A stretch of DNA of 64,000 nt from an uncultured Crocinitomix sp. (GCA_937136425.1 CAKZON010000087.1:1-64000), one strand, 5' to 3'. Positions 35,378-44,628 are shown, numbered from the stretch's first letter. Notes: generated from the sequence alone by a model not told the origin. Program-made: numbers and translations.

Positions 35378-35859
35378 AAAAAGCAAAATATTTATTTTTT
35401 ACAATTATCATTTCTTTAACAACATTAAGCGTGTTAGGAGAGAATAATTTTGGCGCAGGTTTTGGATTCATTTTTGGAGATGAAGAACCTAAAATTAGTC
35501 AACAAGAAGTGCGAGATGAGGTCAATAAACAACTAATTGAACCTTTAACTAAGTGTTATGTTGAGGCGCATCCAGAAAAAATGATGATGAAATGTGCCGC
35601 GTATATGCGTTTTGATTTTTCTGGTCATTCCGGTAGGTTTTTAGATAAAGACACAAAATTTTATTCTACTTATGATATTCAAGGAGAAGTGATTTTTGAT
35701 GATTGTGGACAGGAAACACACGTGGCTTCGGTTAAGGTTAATTTTAGTAAAGATGATAAGGTGATGGTGCAAGAATCTTTCTTTTCTGAATGGGAAAAAG
35801 CAGAGGATTATGTGAAAGAATTTTGCGAGAAAATGGAGAAAGAAAAGAAGAAAGAATAA
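35374..35859 (+). CDS. Hypothetical secreted protein
   Basis: The protein has 161 residues with a signal peptide (about 1-22). The mature part is mixed helix and strand and contains FIFGDEEPKISQQEVRDEVNKQ, a cysteine pair region (CYVEAHPEKMMMKCAAY) and a very basic/acidic C-terminus (EFCEKMEKEKKKE). No family is recognised. The four-base overlap with the DUF2306-like gene indicates coupled translation, so the two proteins probably act together in the envelope. A terminator follows at once. Confidence 0.65.
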   Translation: MKKAKYLFFTIIISLTTLSVLGENNFGAGFGFIFGDEEPKISQQEVRDEVNKQLIEPLTKCYVEAHPEKMMMKCAAYMRFDFSGHSGRFLDKDTKFYSTYDIQGEVIFDDCGQETHVASVKVNFSKDDKVMVQESFFSEWEKAEDYVKEFCEKMEKEKKKE

Positions 35860-35882
35860 TTCGTAGTGTAAATAAATAAAAG

Positions 35883-35917
35883 AACCGCTGACCAATTTAT
35901 GATCAAGCGGTTTTTTT
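35883..35917 (+). terminator. Intrinsic terminator
   Basis: AACCGCT (35883-35889) pairs with AGCGGTT (35906-35912), with inner pairs possible, and seven T residues follow from 35911. It ends the 34721-35859 operon before the convergent gene at 35934. Confidence 0.8.
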
Positions 35918-35933
35918 ATACCAAATAATTAGA

Positions 35934-36596
35934 CTATTTCAAGCACTCATAATAGAACAGTACATAATGAGGTGTCCATATTGGGCCAACGGCAAAAGTC
36001 ATTAGATAATAACCTGAGGTGTTGGGCGGCGGAAAATTACTATAATGTATGTTGATATTACTTGGAGCTTGCCCGCTATGCCATGCAGAGTAGATTGATG
36101 CGCCAGTTGCTGCCCATACTCCAGGACTTGGGTTGAATGGTACAATATCAATGAAATAGCTGTTTTCACAGGTGCTGGCAGAACCATCAATCGTTAACCC
36201 ATTGCATGAAATTCGTGGAACAGACATGAAACCGTAATGAGTGAAGACAGAAAAATAAGTCGCTACATTGGTGATGACAGCATGCGCCGTTAATGGTGTA
36301 ACAGTAACGAGAACTGATTCATAATTTGTAAACGGAACAGGTTCAGATAAATGTTCAACTTCAATACTTACTTCGCCTCCTACATATGGTGCTGTTAAAA
36401 TAACTCCTCCGGTTTGAATTAATGTGCCGTTATTATACCATGTAATTCCGAAATCTGAATCGTCAAAATCTGAAGAGATGCTTAATGTTGGAAAAGCATC
36501 TCCAGCACAAAGCGTAATGTCTGGTCCTAAATTAGGTGGTTGAGCTTGAGTAAAGTTCCATAGTAAAAGGGAAAAAAGGAATAATAAATTCTTCAT
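35934..36596 (-). CDS. Hypothetical secreted Ig/PKD-like protein
   Basis: The protein has 220 residues with a signal peptide (1-18). An N-terminal Ig-like domain starts PPNLGPDITLCAGDAFPTLSI and includes FGITWYNNGTLIQTGG, a pattern common in Bacteroidota adhesin-like repeats. The C-terminal half is Pro/Gly/Ser-rich with several cysteines. Unlike the other Ig-containing proteins here, it has no visible T9SS sorting domain, so it may be a shortened relative or be exported only to the periplasm. Its role is unknown. Confidence 0.6.
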   Translation of the reverse strand: MKNLLFLFSLLLWNFTQAQPPNLGPDITLCAGDAFPTLSISSDFDDSDFGITWYNNGTLIQTGGVILTAPYVGGEVSIEVEHLSEPVPFTNYESVLVTVTPLTAHAVITNVATYFSVFTHYGFMSVPRISCNGLTIDGSASTCENSYFIDIVPFNPSPGVWAATGASIYSAWHSGQAPSNINIHYSNFPPPNTSGYYLMTFAVGPIWTPHYVLFYYECLK

Positions 36597-36740
36597 TTTA
36601 GATTAATTTTTAAGTTTAATCCAAAGCTATTTATCAAAGATTTAGTGGGTGTTACGGCTGTTTGAATAAATTGTTATTATAAGTCTCCTGTCTCTTTACA
36701 TAGCGGTCATCTAACTTGATCAATTCATATAAAGTTACTA

Positions 36741-37286
36741 TTATGCTTTTTTGAAAAAGTTAATGATTGATTTGCCTACCATTATCAGTAATAATACAAA
36801 ATAAAGTGTTGTAGCCATGCTCTTTACTATTGATATCGCAGAGTTGAGGTTTACGGTTCCATCTGGAATTTCTGGAAAAGAATTGAGAAAAGAGATAATG
36901 CCAATGTTTTCTAAGTAGTCTGCAGCTCCTGCTATTACAGGGAGAAAAACAAGAATACTCCAAATAGTGTTTTTTAAGTGTAGTTTATGTTGAAAGTAGA
37001 CTAAACTCAAGTATCCTGAAAGGGCAAAAAGCAGAGGGTAAATGAAATCAATTGGGAGTTGATACGCAAGATAATAAGCCCTTCCTTCCACACCCAGTTC
37101 TGTCAATAAATTATAGATATGCTCTGCGTTATAGCCTAGAGGCATCATGTCAGGTAAGGTAATTCCTTTTGAGTAAATTAATAAAGTTGGAATTGTGTGC
37201 AGTAACATGATCGCATACACGGCGTATGTTAAAATAAAACTAATAATGACATTTTTGCCCGCTACATATTTTTTAAGTCTTTCCAT
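36741..37286 (-). CDS. Hypothetical membrane protein
   Basis: The protein has 181 residues with about four or five membrane helices (IISFILTYAVYAIMLL, FIYPLLFALSGYLSLVYF, TIWSILVFLPVIAGAADYLENIGII, and ATTLYFVLLLIMVGKSII). Acidic residues within a helix (AGAADYLEN) stand out. No family is recognised with confidence. It lies 69 bases downstream of a Crp/Fnr regulator on the same strand and is a likely target or operon partner. The leader carries no clear promoter. Confidence 0.65.
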   Translation of the reverse strand: MERLKKYVAGKNVIISFILTYAVYAIMLLHTIPTLLIYSKGITLPDMMPLGYNAEHIYNLLTELGVEGRAYYLAYQLPIDFIYPLLFALSGYLSLVYFQHKLHLKNTIWSILVFLPVIAGAADYLENIGIISFLNSFPEIPDGTVNLNSAISIVKSMATTLYFVLLLIMVGKSIINFFKKA

Positions 37287-37355
37287 AATGATATAATTAA
37301 GATGAGGACAAAGGAAACCCCATTCTTATTGAATACCATTAACATTTGTTAAGGC

Positions 37356-37946
37356 TTAAGTTATTGATATTTCTTTACGTAAGCGACTTAATGAAATAGT
37401 GGTCAATCCCAAATAGGATGCGATCATCTCATGCGGAATAAAATTTTCAAGATTGGGATAAACGCGCCTCAATTCTAATACCCGATTTTTTCCATTGAAA
37501 GAGGCCATTGAAATTTCTTTATTCACCTTTCGCTTTAGTTCGTTTTGTAAAACTGTATTTGCAAAGTTTCTAATTTCAATGTTTTCAATCATTAAGTTAA
37601 GGAGGCCAGTTGCACTGACTGTAGCAATTTCGCAATCTGTTAAGGTTTCAAAATCAAGATTTGATTTTTGATTAGTGGTTCTAATCACATGCGGAGTGAT
37701 GATGCTTTTTCCTTGAAAAAATGAGATCGAGATTAAATCACCGTTATAATTGGGGACATAACTTCTGCATATGCCGCTTAGCAGAAAATATTCTTGGTTG
37801 TTCGTTTTATTTTTCTGAATGAAGTGTGTGCGTTTAGAGATCTTTTTAATTGTTATTAAGTCCATAAATACATCTATCGATCTTTGAGAAATCGGCAGTG
37901 TTTCCGAGATGATAGAATTAATAATATTTGATTGCTCCTTTGTCAT
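37356..37946 (-). CDS. Crp/Fnr-family transcriptional regulator
   Basis: This 196-residue regulator has an N-terminal cyclic-nucleotide-binding-like beta-barrel (about 20-130; THFIQKNKTNNQEYFLLSGICRSYV). A C-terminal helix-turn-helix (about 165-195) contains ENFIPHEMIASYLGLTTISLSRLRKEI. The effector loop residues of true CRP (the GELAL/RS pocket) are not evident, and no iron-sulphur cysteines are seen, so the signal is unknown. Such short Crp-like proteins are common in Bacteroidota. It is next to a membrane protein that it may control. Confidence 0.88.
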   Translation of the reverse strand: MTKEQSNIINSIISETLPISQRSIDVFMDLITIKKISKRTHFIQKNKTNNQEYFLLSGICRSYVPNYNGDLISISFFQGKSIITPHVIRTTNQKSNLDFETLTDCEIATVSATGLLNLMIENIEIRNFANTVLQNELKRKVNKEISMASFNGKNRVLELRRVYPNLENFIPHEMIASYLGLTTISLSRLRKEISIT

Positions 37947-37979
37947 ATATACTTGGTACTATGAAATAATGGAGCAAGA

Positions 37980-40900
37980 TTAGCCAATTCGGCCTAAATT
38001 CTCAATTGCTTTAGAAATTGATTTTACTCCTTCAAAAATTAATCTGAGTTTATTATTGCGTTCATTCATTTTTGCATCACGCGGATTGGTTTGAATAAAA
38101 CTTAAAACTTTTGTAAAGTGGCTTGATTGATAGTATGGAGAATCTTGCTGTGCTACAAAATATCCAATCATTTTATTAGACTTAATGACTAATTTTTCAA
38201 ACCCAATTTCTTTTGCCATCCAGCGCAATTCAATTGACTTAATTAATTCATGAACAACCGCCGGGATAGGTCCAAAGCGATCCTCCATATTAGCGCGGAA
38301 AATATCTAAATCAGTTTGATTTTTTGAATTGTCTAAGCTCTGATAAATCATTAATCGCTCAGCTACGTTGTTAATGTACGTGTCAGGAATTAAGAGTTCT
38401 AAATCTGTCTCTAAAATACAGTCGGTAACAAATTCCATTTCATCAACAGAAGTGTCCTCTGTGAACAGCTCTTTGAACTCATTTTGCCGTAACTCTTGCA
38501 TGGCTTCGTTCAATATTTTCTGATACATTTCAAAACCAATGTCTGAAATAAAACCAGATTGTTCACCGCCCAATAAATTACCTGCGCCACGAATATCTAA
38601 ATCGCGCATAGCAATGTTAAAGCCTGATCCTAAGTCAGAGAAATGTGCAACTGCCTCCAATCGCTTTCTTGAGTCTGAAGGTAGATTATGTAAAGGTGGA
38701 GCAATTAAATAGCAAAAGGCTTTTTTATTGGATCGTCCAACGCGTCCACGCATTTGATGCAAATCACTTAAACCAAAATTTTGCGCATTATTAATAATAA
38801 TGGTGTTGGCATTAGAAACATCAATCCCTGATTCAATAATCGTGGTGGCTACTAATACGTCATATTCATGGTTCACAAAATCAGACATTAAGTTCTCTAA
38901 TTTTTTGCCGTCCATTTGTCCATGACCAATAGCAACACGAATGCCTGGGCATAAACGTTGAATCATTCCTCCAACTTCGTGTATGTTTTGCACTCTATTA
39001 TGTACAAAAAAGACTTGCCCGCCACGTTGCGTTTCATAAGTCACTACATCCCGAATCAATTCTTCGTTAAAAGTCACCACTTCCGTATCTACCGGTTGTC
39101 GATTGGGAGGAGGTGTATTGATGATTGACAAATCACGGGCACCCATTAATGAAAATTGTAATGTTCGCGGAATAGGCGTAGCAGTTAGTGTTAACGTGTC
39201 AACAGATGCTCTGAAAAGTTTGAGTTTGTCTTTTACACCAACTCCAAATTTTTGTTCTTCATCAATAATAATTAAACCTAAATCTTTAAACTTAACCTTC
39301 TTTCCTACGAGAGCATGTGTACCAATTATTATATCAACTTTCCCCTCTTCTAATCGTTTTAATGTTTCGTTTATTTGTTTGGTGGACTTGAAACGGTTGA
39401 CATAGTCAATAGTGCAAGGCATGTTTTCCATCCTTTCTTTAAACGTCTTGTAGTGTTGTAGCGCTAATATGGTTGTTGGAACTAACACAGCAACTTGTTT
39501 GCTATCAGCAACGGCTTTAAAGGCTGCTCTAATCGCTATTTCTGTTTTACCAAATCCAACATCTCCACAAACCAAGCGGTCCATAGGTGCTTGTGCTTCC
39601 ATGTCGCTTTTAACAGCAGCAGTGGTTTTTTCTTGGTCTGGTGTGTCCTCATAAATAAATGAGGCCTCCAATTCATTTTGTAAATAAGTGTCTGGCGAAA
39701 ATGCAAATCCTGATTCCTGCTTCCGCTTGGCATATAGTTTAATTAAATCATATGCAATTTCTTTAATTTTAGATTTGGTTTTTTTCTTGGTGTTGTTCCA
39801 AGTTTGTGTCCCAATCTTATTCATTTTAGGTTGTGTACCTTCTTTACCTGAGTATTTTGAAATGCGGTGTAGCGAGTGGATAGAAACATATAGCACATCA
39901 TTGTCTCTGTATATCAATCGAATTGCCTCTTGTGGCTTTCCGTTTACATCAATAATTTCTAATCCAGAAAATTTACCAATTCCATGATCTATATGTGTAA
40001 CATAATCGCCCTTTTGGAGGTTGTAAATCTCTTTTAACGTGAGGGCTTGTTGGTTTTTTCTAAATCCGTCTTTGAGCCGAAACCTGTGATACCGCTCAAA
40101 TATCTGGTGATCGGTATAACAGGTGTATTTTAAATTGTTATCTATAAATCCTTCATGCAAAGCAAAGGATAAAGTTGTGAATTGAACACTAGATTTTAGA
40201 TCTTCAAAAATAGCATATAAACGTTCCACTTGTTTTGCCTGGCTCGACACAATCATGTTTGTGAATTTCGCTTTTTCATTTTTGCGCAAATCCTCAATTA
40301 GCAACTCAAAGTTTTTATTAAAACTAGGTTGTACGCTAATGTTAAAATGAAAGGCTTTACCATCAAAAAACGAACGAGAACCAAACTCAATGATATTAAA
40401 TTTTTGAATGCTCTTTTCAAATGCAATCTTTGAAAAAAACAAGTCAGTTGGTGGGGTGTGTTTAACTGGAGTTTCCGGAAGTTCGTTAAATATTTGCAAG
40501 GCTTTTTTATATTCCTTATCAAGTGTTGAACCTGTGAGCAAATAGTCTTTAATCCAAATGTTGGTTTGATTCGGTAAAAATTGTAGAATATTTTCACGAA
40601 CCTCTTCTGTGGCGTAACGTTGTATGTTTGGTACAACTGTTAAGCGACTCATAGATTTAATCGAAAGTTGGTTAACGGGGTCAAAAGTTCGAATAGAGTC
40701 TACTTCATCTCCAAAAAACTCAATTCGGTAAGGAATATCATTTGAGAATGAGAAAATATCAATTATTCCTCCTCGTACAGCAAATTGACCAGGTTCATAA
40801 ACAAAATCAACCTTTTCAAACTCATATTCAATAAGTAATTCGTTTATAAAATCTACTGAATATTCAGTTCCTTGACGAATTTCTAAAATGTTTTTAGCAA

Positions 40901-41312
40901 ACTGTTTTTTGGTGATTATTTTCTCAAATAATGCTTCCGGATAAGTAACAACTACAGATGCATTTCCTCTATTGATTCTTTCTAATACCTCTGCTCTTGA
41001 AACTACATTGGCATTATCAATTTCTTCTATTTGATAAGGCTTTTTGTAACTGTGCGGAAAAAACAAAATGTTAGATGCATTCTTGTTGAGGTTTTCCAAG
41101 TCGTTCAAGAAAAACGCGGCTTCCTCCTTGTCTGATAATACAAATAAATGAAACCCAGTTCGGTTTTGAACTACGGCGTTTGAAACCACCGCGGCCGAAG
41201 AGGCTACTAAGCCATTAAGGTTAATTTTTACTTCTTCTTCTTGTAATAAAGAGGCAATAGCAACTACCTGTTCAGAATTTTGATAGCTCTGCTTGAATTC
41301 GTCCACCGTCAT
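37980..41312 (-). CDS. mfd: Transcription-repair coupling factor
   Basis: This 1110-residue Mfd removes stalled RNA polymerase from lesions and recruits UvrA. It has the UvrB-like N-terminal domain (about 30-300; RGGIIDIFSFSNDIPYRIEFFGDEVDSIR) and the RNA-polymerase-binding CarD-like RID (about 435-525; GDYVTHIDHGIGKFSGL). The RecG-type helicase has Walker A GDVGFGKT at 583-590, DEEQKFGVG and TATPIPRTL, then the helicase C domain (VHNRVQNI, HGQMDG, SGIDVSNANT, QMRGRVGRS). The C-terminal TRCF domain ends the protein. All parts are intact, and the length is normal. Confidence 0.97.
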   Translation of the reverse strand: MTVDEFKQSYQNSEQVVAIASLLQEEEVKINLNGLVASSAAVVSNAVVQNRTGFHLFVLSDKEEAAFFLNDLENLNKNASNILFFPHSYKKPYQIEEIDNANVVSRAEVLERINRGNASVVVTYPEALFEKIITKKQFAKNILEIRQGTEYSVDFINELLIEYEFEKVDFVYEPGQFAVRGGIIDIFSFSNDIPYRIEFFGDEVDSIRTFDPVNQLSIKSMSRLTVVPNIQRYATEEVRENILQFLPNQTNIWIKDYLLTGSTLDKEYKKALQIFNELPETPVKHTPPTDLFFSKIAFEKSIQKFNIIEFGSRSFFDGKAFHFNISVQPSFNKNFELLIEDLRKNEKAKFTNMIVSSQAKQVERLYAIFEDLKSSVQFTTLSFALHEGFIDNNLKYTCYTDHQIFERYHRFRLKDGFRKNQQALTLKEIYNLQKGDYVTHIDHGIGKFSGLEIIDVNGKPQEAIRLIYRDNDVLYVSIHSLHRISKYSGKEGTQPKMNKIGTQTWNNTKKKTKSKIKEIAYDLIKLYAKRKQESGFAFSPDTYLQNELEASFIYEDTPDQEKTTAAVKSDMEAQAPMDRLVCGDVGFGKTEIAIRAAFKAVADSKQVAVLVPTTILALQHYKTFKERMENMPCTIDYVNRFKSTKQINETLKRLEEGKVDIIIGTHALVGKKVKFKDLGLIIIDEEQKFGVGVKDKLKLFRASVDTLTLTATPIPRTLQFSLMGARDLSIINTPPPNRQPVDTEVVTFNEELIRDVVTYETQRGGQVFFVHNRVQNIHEVGGMIQRLCPGIRVAIGHGQMDGKKLENLMSDFVNHEYDVLVATTIIESGIDVSNANTIIINNAQNFGLSDLHQMRGRVGRSNKKAFCYLIAPPLHNLPSDSRKRLEAVAHFSDLGSGFNIAMRDLDIRGAGNLLGGEQSGFISDIGFEMYQKILNEAMQELRQNEFKELFTEDTSVDEMEFVTDCILETDLELLIPDTYINNVAERLMIYQSLDNSKNQTDLDIFRANMEDRFGPIPAVVHELIKSIELRWMAKEIGFEKLVIKSNKMIGYFVAQQDSPYYQSSHFTKVLSFIQTNPRDAKMNERNNKLRLIFEGVKSISKAIENLGRIG

Positions 41313-41472
41313 GCAACAAATTTAAGATGAATAATTTACTTTCTATCCATCAAATTTGATAAATAATTCGTCAGCTTTAATCTGTTTATTTTGTCTTGGA
41401 TTTATGAACGAAATTCTGATGTAATTTGACACTAAATATGCTGCGAAATGATAGTGAATGCTTCAAGCTGTG

Positions 41473-41510
41473 AAACTTAAATCAACCTCTTACAAGATTG
41501 ATTTAAGTTT
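41473..41510 (-). terminator. Terminator hairpin overlapping the end of trxA
   Basis: Thirteen complementary bases (41473-41485 with 41498-41510) form a stem with a 12-base loop. The stop codon of trxA (41490-41492) lies in the loop, so the 3' arm of coding sequence is part of the terminator. On the minus strand the hairpin is followed by CACAGC, so the T run is only within the stem (AAGTTT). Confidence 0.6.
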
Positions 41511-41807
41511 TTCTTCTAATACTGTTTTAGATGTTGCTCCAACCTGCTTGTCCATTACTTCTCCGTTTTTAATATATAAAACAGTTGGCATATTCCTTAC
41601 TCCAAATTTAGAGGTTGCGTTTGGATTTAAATCAACGTCTATTTTTCCTATAACAACTTGTTCTCCGTATTCCTCAGCCATGTCATCTATAGATGCACTT
41701 ACAGATTTACATGGACCACACCATTGTGCCCAAAAATCAATAACTACGGGTTTTGAACTATTCAATACCAATGTTTCGAAATTTTTGTCTGTTATTTCTA
41801 CTGTCAT
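41490..41807 (-). CDS. trxA: Thioredoxin
   Basis: This 105-residue thioredoxin is complete. The active site WCGPC has redox cysteines C30 and C33. It also shows the buried Asp in VVIDFWAQ, the cis-proline in RNMPTVLYIKNGE and the C-terminal helix VLEEKLKSIL. It reduces protein disulphides in the cytoplasm. Divergent from it is an HxlR regulator gene, and the 119-base intergenic region contains an inverted repeat (41880-41899) that may control one or both genes. Confidence 0.95.
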   Translation of the reverse strand: MTVEITDKNFETLVLNSSKPVVIDFWAQWCGPCKSVSASIDDMAEEYGEQVVIGKIDVDLNPNATSKFGVRNMPTVLYIKNGEVMDKQVGATSKTVLEEKLKSIL

Positions 41808-41879
41808 AATTTATGTGTTTTATTTCTACAAAGGTTATTATAAAGTCTTAAATTTGAAAGTAGTTATATAAAAATGACC

Positions 41880-41899
41880 TAGTCTTTTTTATAAGACTA
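41880..41899. promoter_or_regulatory. Inverted repeat in the trxA-hxlR intergenic region
   Basis: TAGTCTT and AAGACTA form a perfect 7-base dyad with a 6-base T/A spacer (TTTTAT), 27 bases upstream of the HxlR start. Symmetry and position fit a dimeric operator for the adjacent HxlR regulator. No T run supports terminator function. Confidence 0.5.
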
Positions 41900-41926
41900 T
41901 TGTAATAAATACAAGTGTTTTGAGAT

Positions 41927-42289
41927 ATGAAAAAAATGGAAAAATTTCAAATAAGGTCGGCTTCTCCAGTGGATTATACTATGCAGACTATTGGAGGGAA
42001 GTGGAAACCTATTGTGCTTTATTTGATCTCTAAAAAGATAAACCGCTTTGGTTTGTTAAAGCGGGGTATTTTTGGAATAAGCAAACAAATGTTGACGAAG
42101 CAACTTCGTGAGCTTGAGGCGGATGGTCTTATTACAAGAAAAATTTATGCAGAAATTCCTCCAAGAGTAGAATATTTTATTTCGGAAAAAGGTTATTCCA
42201 TTTTTCCAGTAATTGACTCTATGTATGCTTGGGGAGAAGCGCATATGGAGTTTGACGAGGATGAAAATGTAATATTTAAAAATGAGTGA
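41927..42289 (+). CDS. HxlR-family transcriptional regulator without cysteines
   Basis: This 120-residue winged-helix protein of the HxlR family contains YTMQTIGGKWKPIVLYLI, RFGLLKRGIFGISKQMLTKQLRELEADGLITRKIY and PPRVEYFISEKGYS, all typical of the family. HxlR members such as YodB sense thiol stress through an N-terminal cysteine. This protein has no cysteine anywhere; a serine occupies the region. It probably senses something else or is a constitutive repressor. It is divergent from trxA. An ATG nine bases downstream could also be the start. Confidence 0.9.
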   Translation: MKKMEKFQIRSASPVDYTMQTIGGKWKPIVLYLISKKINRFGLLKRGIFGISKQMLTKQLRELEADGLITRKIYAEIPPRVEYFISEKGYSIFPVIDSMYAWGEAHMEFDEDENVIFKNE

Positions 42290-42360
42290 GTTTTAGTGCT
42301 GCTCTGGTGGTGTATAATTGTGTTGCAAATAAATGGTGCATCATTTCAAAATTCTCATTA

Positions 42361-42376
42361 CTTACTATTTAGTAAG
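42361..42376. promoter_or_regulatory. Palindrome downstream of hxlR, upstream of the next gene
   Basis: CTTACTATTTAGTAAG is a 16-base palindrome with 7-base arms and a two-base centre. The TACT...AGTA form resembles operators described for YodB/CatR-type HxlR proteins, as far as can be recalled. It lies 72 bases after the HxlR gene and 125 bases before the start at 42501. Confidence 0.45.
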
Positions 42377-42500
42377 AATAATTTGTCTTTTATTTCCAAA
42401 CAATAAGTAACGAACTATCGCGTTTTGCTATTAATTGAAAAATTGGTCTAGAAAGGTTTTTTCGCTTTCCAGGCCACAATACAAAACAAACCCTGATATA

Positions 42501-43241
42501 ATGAAGAATTACCGTGTAGCTAATATTCTTGTCTTGACAATTGCATTCGTTAGTTTTAATCAAAGCATTTTCGCACAAGATACTTCTCCAATTCAACTAA
42601 AATTATATTCAAATTTTGGTTGGAGAGCTGCTGAGTTAACTGTTGGTTATGACACCGTATTGAACAAACCAATAAAGGAAGACCTTTACGAAACGGCACT
42701 CGGTTATTTTTCACCAGCTTTTGCATGGGCTTCTCCCAGAGGTAATTATCATGAGGTAGAATTGTCTGGTCTGCAATTTAACGAGGTAGACGAACAAACA
42801 TATATTGATCATGATAATGGTTTGAACCATCAGGTGGTTTCTGGAGAGAAAAGAACCAGTGTTTTTATTGCTTTGAGGTATGAATTCGACTATATGATTA
42901 TCAAAAATAAAGAAAGTAATCGGCTTAAGCCGTCATTAGGTTTTGCTGTTCGTCCTTATTATTATAGGGCAGCATTTGTACCAAGAGTTTCTTCTTTATT
43001 CGCAAGTAGTCAGTCAAGCGCAGGTGCCATATTTTCAATAATACCACGTATTAATTATGACTTGAATAAAAGATGGTTTATTGATTTAAATGTACCAATA
43101 AACCTTTTGGATGTAAGTGCTCAAACTAGCATGCGAGATAATCCGGCAATACCTGTTAACCAACGAACAATAACAACCATTGTTGCAGAAGCTGTTCCTT
43201 CTCAATATTTAATCAGACTTGGTATTGGCGTACGATTGTAA
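42501..43241 (+). CDS. Hypothetical secreted beta-barrel-like protein
   Basis: The protein has 246 residues with a signal peptide (about 1-26, ending SIFAQ). The mature part is rich in aromatic and alternating hydrophobic residues (YNVFIALRYEFDYMIIKNK-type strands, FAVRPYYYRAAFV) and ends RLGIGVRL, suggesting an outer-membrane barrel. No family name is justified. The start is the ATG at 42501, because upstream frame (42435) lies before the signal peptide. A palindrome lies 125 bases upstream. Confidence 0.65.
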   Translation: MKNYRVANILVLTIAFVSFNQSIFAQDTSPIQLKLYSNFGWRAAELTVGYDTVLNKPIKEDLYETALGYFSPAFAWASPRGNYHEVELSGLQFNEVDEQTYIDHDNGLNHQVVSGEKRTSVFIALRYEFDYMIIKNKESNRLKPSLGFAVRPYYYRAAFVPRVSSLFASSQSSAGAIFSIIPRINYDLNKRWFIDLNVPINLLDVSAQTSMRDNPAIPVNQRTITTIVAEAVPSQYLIRLGIGVRL

Positions 43242-43264
43242 TTTGCTTGGATATATGTTAGATT

Positions 43265-43684
43265 CTACAAAGCAATGTGTTTTTCAAGATCTGGAAGACC
43301 GTAAACTTCACCATTATCAATAAGGTTAGTCTTTATCCATAATTCTGTATCCGTCAACTTAATAATTTTACTTAGAATATAAGTGTCCCAATTGTCTAGT
43401 GTACTGCGGATGCTCATTTTTTTATCTACAAATTCCCATTTCCAATTTAACTCCGTATATGCGGTGTCATAATCAGACGCAAGTATCATTGTACCATCCT
43501 CAAAATAGGTTTGAGTATAAGTGTAAACAGGTTTGTAAATAGTGCCGTCAGAGAGAATTTTTTCAGAATATACCCAAGTCTTTAATAGCTTTTTTTCTGC
43601 ACGAAAAGTTGATCCGTCCTCTTCGTACTTTTTACAAGAGGCGAATATTAAAATGGGTAATACAAGGAAAAAGTAAACTTTCAT
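43265..43684 (-). CDS. Hypothetical lipoprotein (lipocalin-like)
   Basis: This 139-residue lipoprotein has a signal peptide ending in IFASC (Cys near residue 16). The rest has alternating strands (KLLKTWVYSEKILSDGT, TYFEDGTMILASDYDTAYTELNWKWEFVDKKMSIRS) like the lipocalin-like DUF lipoproteins of Bacteroidota, but family membership is only suggested. It converges with the barrel-like gene and lies 52 bases downstream of tpx on the same strand. It could be cotranscribed with tpx. Confidence 0.65.
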   Translation of the reverse strand: MKVYFFLVLPILIFASCKKYEEDGSTFRAEKKLLKTWVYSEKILSDGTIYKPVYTYTQTYFEDGTMILASDYDTAYTELNWKWEFVDKKMSIRSTLDNWDTYILSKIIKLTDTELWIKTNLIDNGEVYGLPDLEKHIAL

Positions 43685-43736
43685 TTTAAAAGGATAAGGT
43701 GTCCGATAAATGAGAATTCAAACTGAGCAGTTTAAA

Positions 43737-44234
43737 TTAAAGAGCTGCTAAAGCTGCTTCAAAATTGGGCGCTTGACCAATTTCAGGAACCTGCTCTGTA
43801 TAAATAACTGAGCCATTTTTATCAATAATTATGATGACGCGAGAATGCAATCCTCTAAATGCACCATCAATAATTTCAAGGCCGTATGCTTTTCCAAATG
43901 CTCCATCCACAAAATCACTTAAATTGATGACGTTGTCAAGTCCCTCGGCGCCACAAAAACGTTGCTGTGCAAATGGTAAATCTCTTGAAATGCATAAAAC
44001 AGTTGTGTTTTCTAACTGAGATGCTTCAGCATTAAAATGCCGAACAGATGCCGCACATACTCCTGTGTCTACACTAGGGAAAATATTCAAAATCACTTTT
44101 GAACCTTTGTAGTCAGCCAATGTAGCTACTGACATGTCTGTTTTTACTAATGAAAATTCAGGTGCTGCACTTCCAATTTCAGGTAAGTTTCCTGATGTGT
44201 TTGCTGGGTTTCCTCCAAGTGTGATTTTAGCCAT
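43737..44234 (-). CDS. tpx: Thiol peroxidase (atypical 2-Cys peroxiredoxin)
   Basis: This 165-residue Tpx reduces lipid and hydrogen peroxides using thioredoxin. The peroxidatic cysteine is C60 in PSVDTGVCAASVR, and the resolving cysteine is C94 in QQRFCGAEG, spaced as in E. coli Tpx. A further C81 is in the buried strand. It is cytoplasmic or periplasmic; no signal peptide is seen, so cytoplasmic here. The trxA gene 2 kb away could supply its reductant. Upstream is a 415-base AT-rich intergenic region. Confidence 0.95.
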   Translation of the reverse strand: MAKITLGGNPANTSGNLPEIGSAAPEFSLVKTDMSVATLADYKGSKVILNIFPSVDTGVCAASVRHFNAEASQLENTTVLCISRDLPFAQQRFCGAEGLDNVINLSDFVDGAFGKAYGLEIIDGAFRGLHSRVIIIIDKNGSVIYTEQVPEIGQAPNFEAALAAL

Positions 44235-44598
44235 TTTATGTTGTGGATTAGTTATTAAAGTACAAATATCGTGAATTCTAAGTTGTGATTTGCTGATATA
44301 TGATGAATTTTTTAGCGTCGTTATATTTTGAAATATAATTTTATTTTCTTTTTATGTAATAGTGCATTATTGTCTATTTTTGAGATGTTTGTAATATTGT
44401 GTGTCTGATTTAGATTGAAATATTCTAAAATAATAAATGAAATAAATTTGGATTTTTATTTAAAGTTATTTAGTTTAGGCAAATAAATTAACCCAATATG
44501 AGAATTTATTAAGCTTCTATTCAGATGTTTATGTTTGTTATGAACAGATTAAAGCAACTCCTTATTTTTAAGGATGAAAATTCATATTATTTAAGTAG
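44235..44598. other. Gene-free AT-rich intergenic region
   Basis: This stretch of about 364 bases holds no credible reading frame or RNA gene. It is very AT-rich, with a short dyad TTATATT-TTGA-AATATAA near 44322-44339. It separates the divergent tpx and lipoprotein genes, and only the plus-strand promoter at 44599-44628 is recognised. Confidence 0.7.
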
Positions 44599-44628
44599 TT
44601 GAATCAAATAAAATAGACTTTAACTTTG
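44599..44628 (+). promoter_or_regulatory. Complete Bacteroidota-type promoter
   Basis: TTG (44599-44601), a 19-base spacer and TAACTTTG (44621-44628) match the -33/-7 consensus perfectly. Transcription should start near 44635. This makes the ATG at 44650, not an upstream TTG/ATG-like start at 44626, the real start of the lipoprotein gene. Confidence 0.75.

Noticed and set aside
44235..44598. A hidden small RNA or short gene in the AT-rich gap before the lipoprotein pair
   Set aside because: No reading frame, strong hairpin with T run, or conserved RNA pattern was seen.
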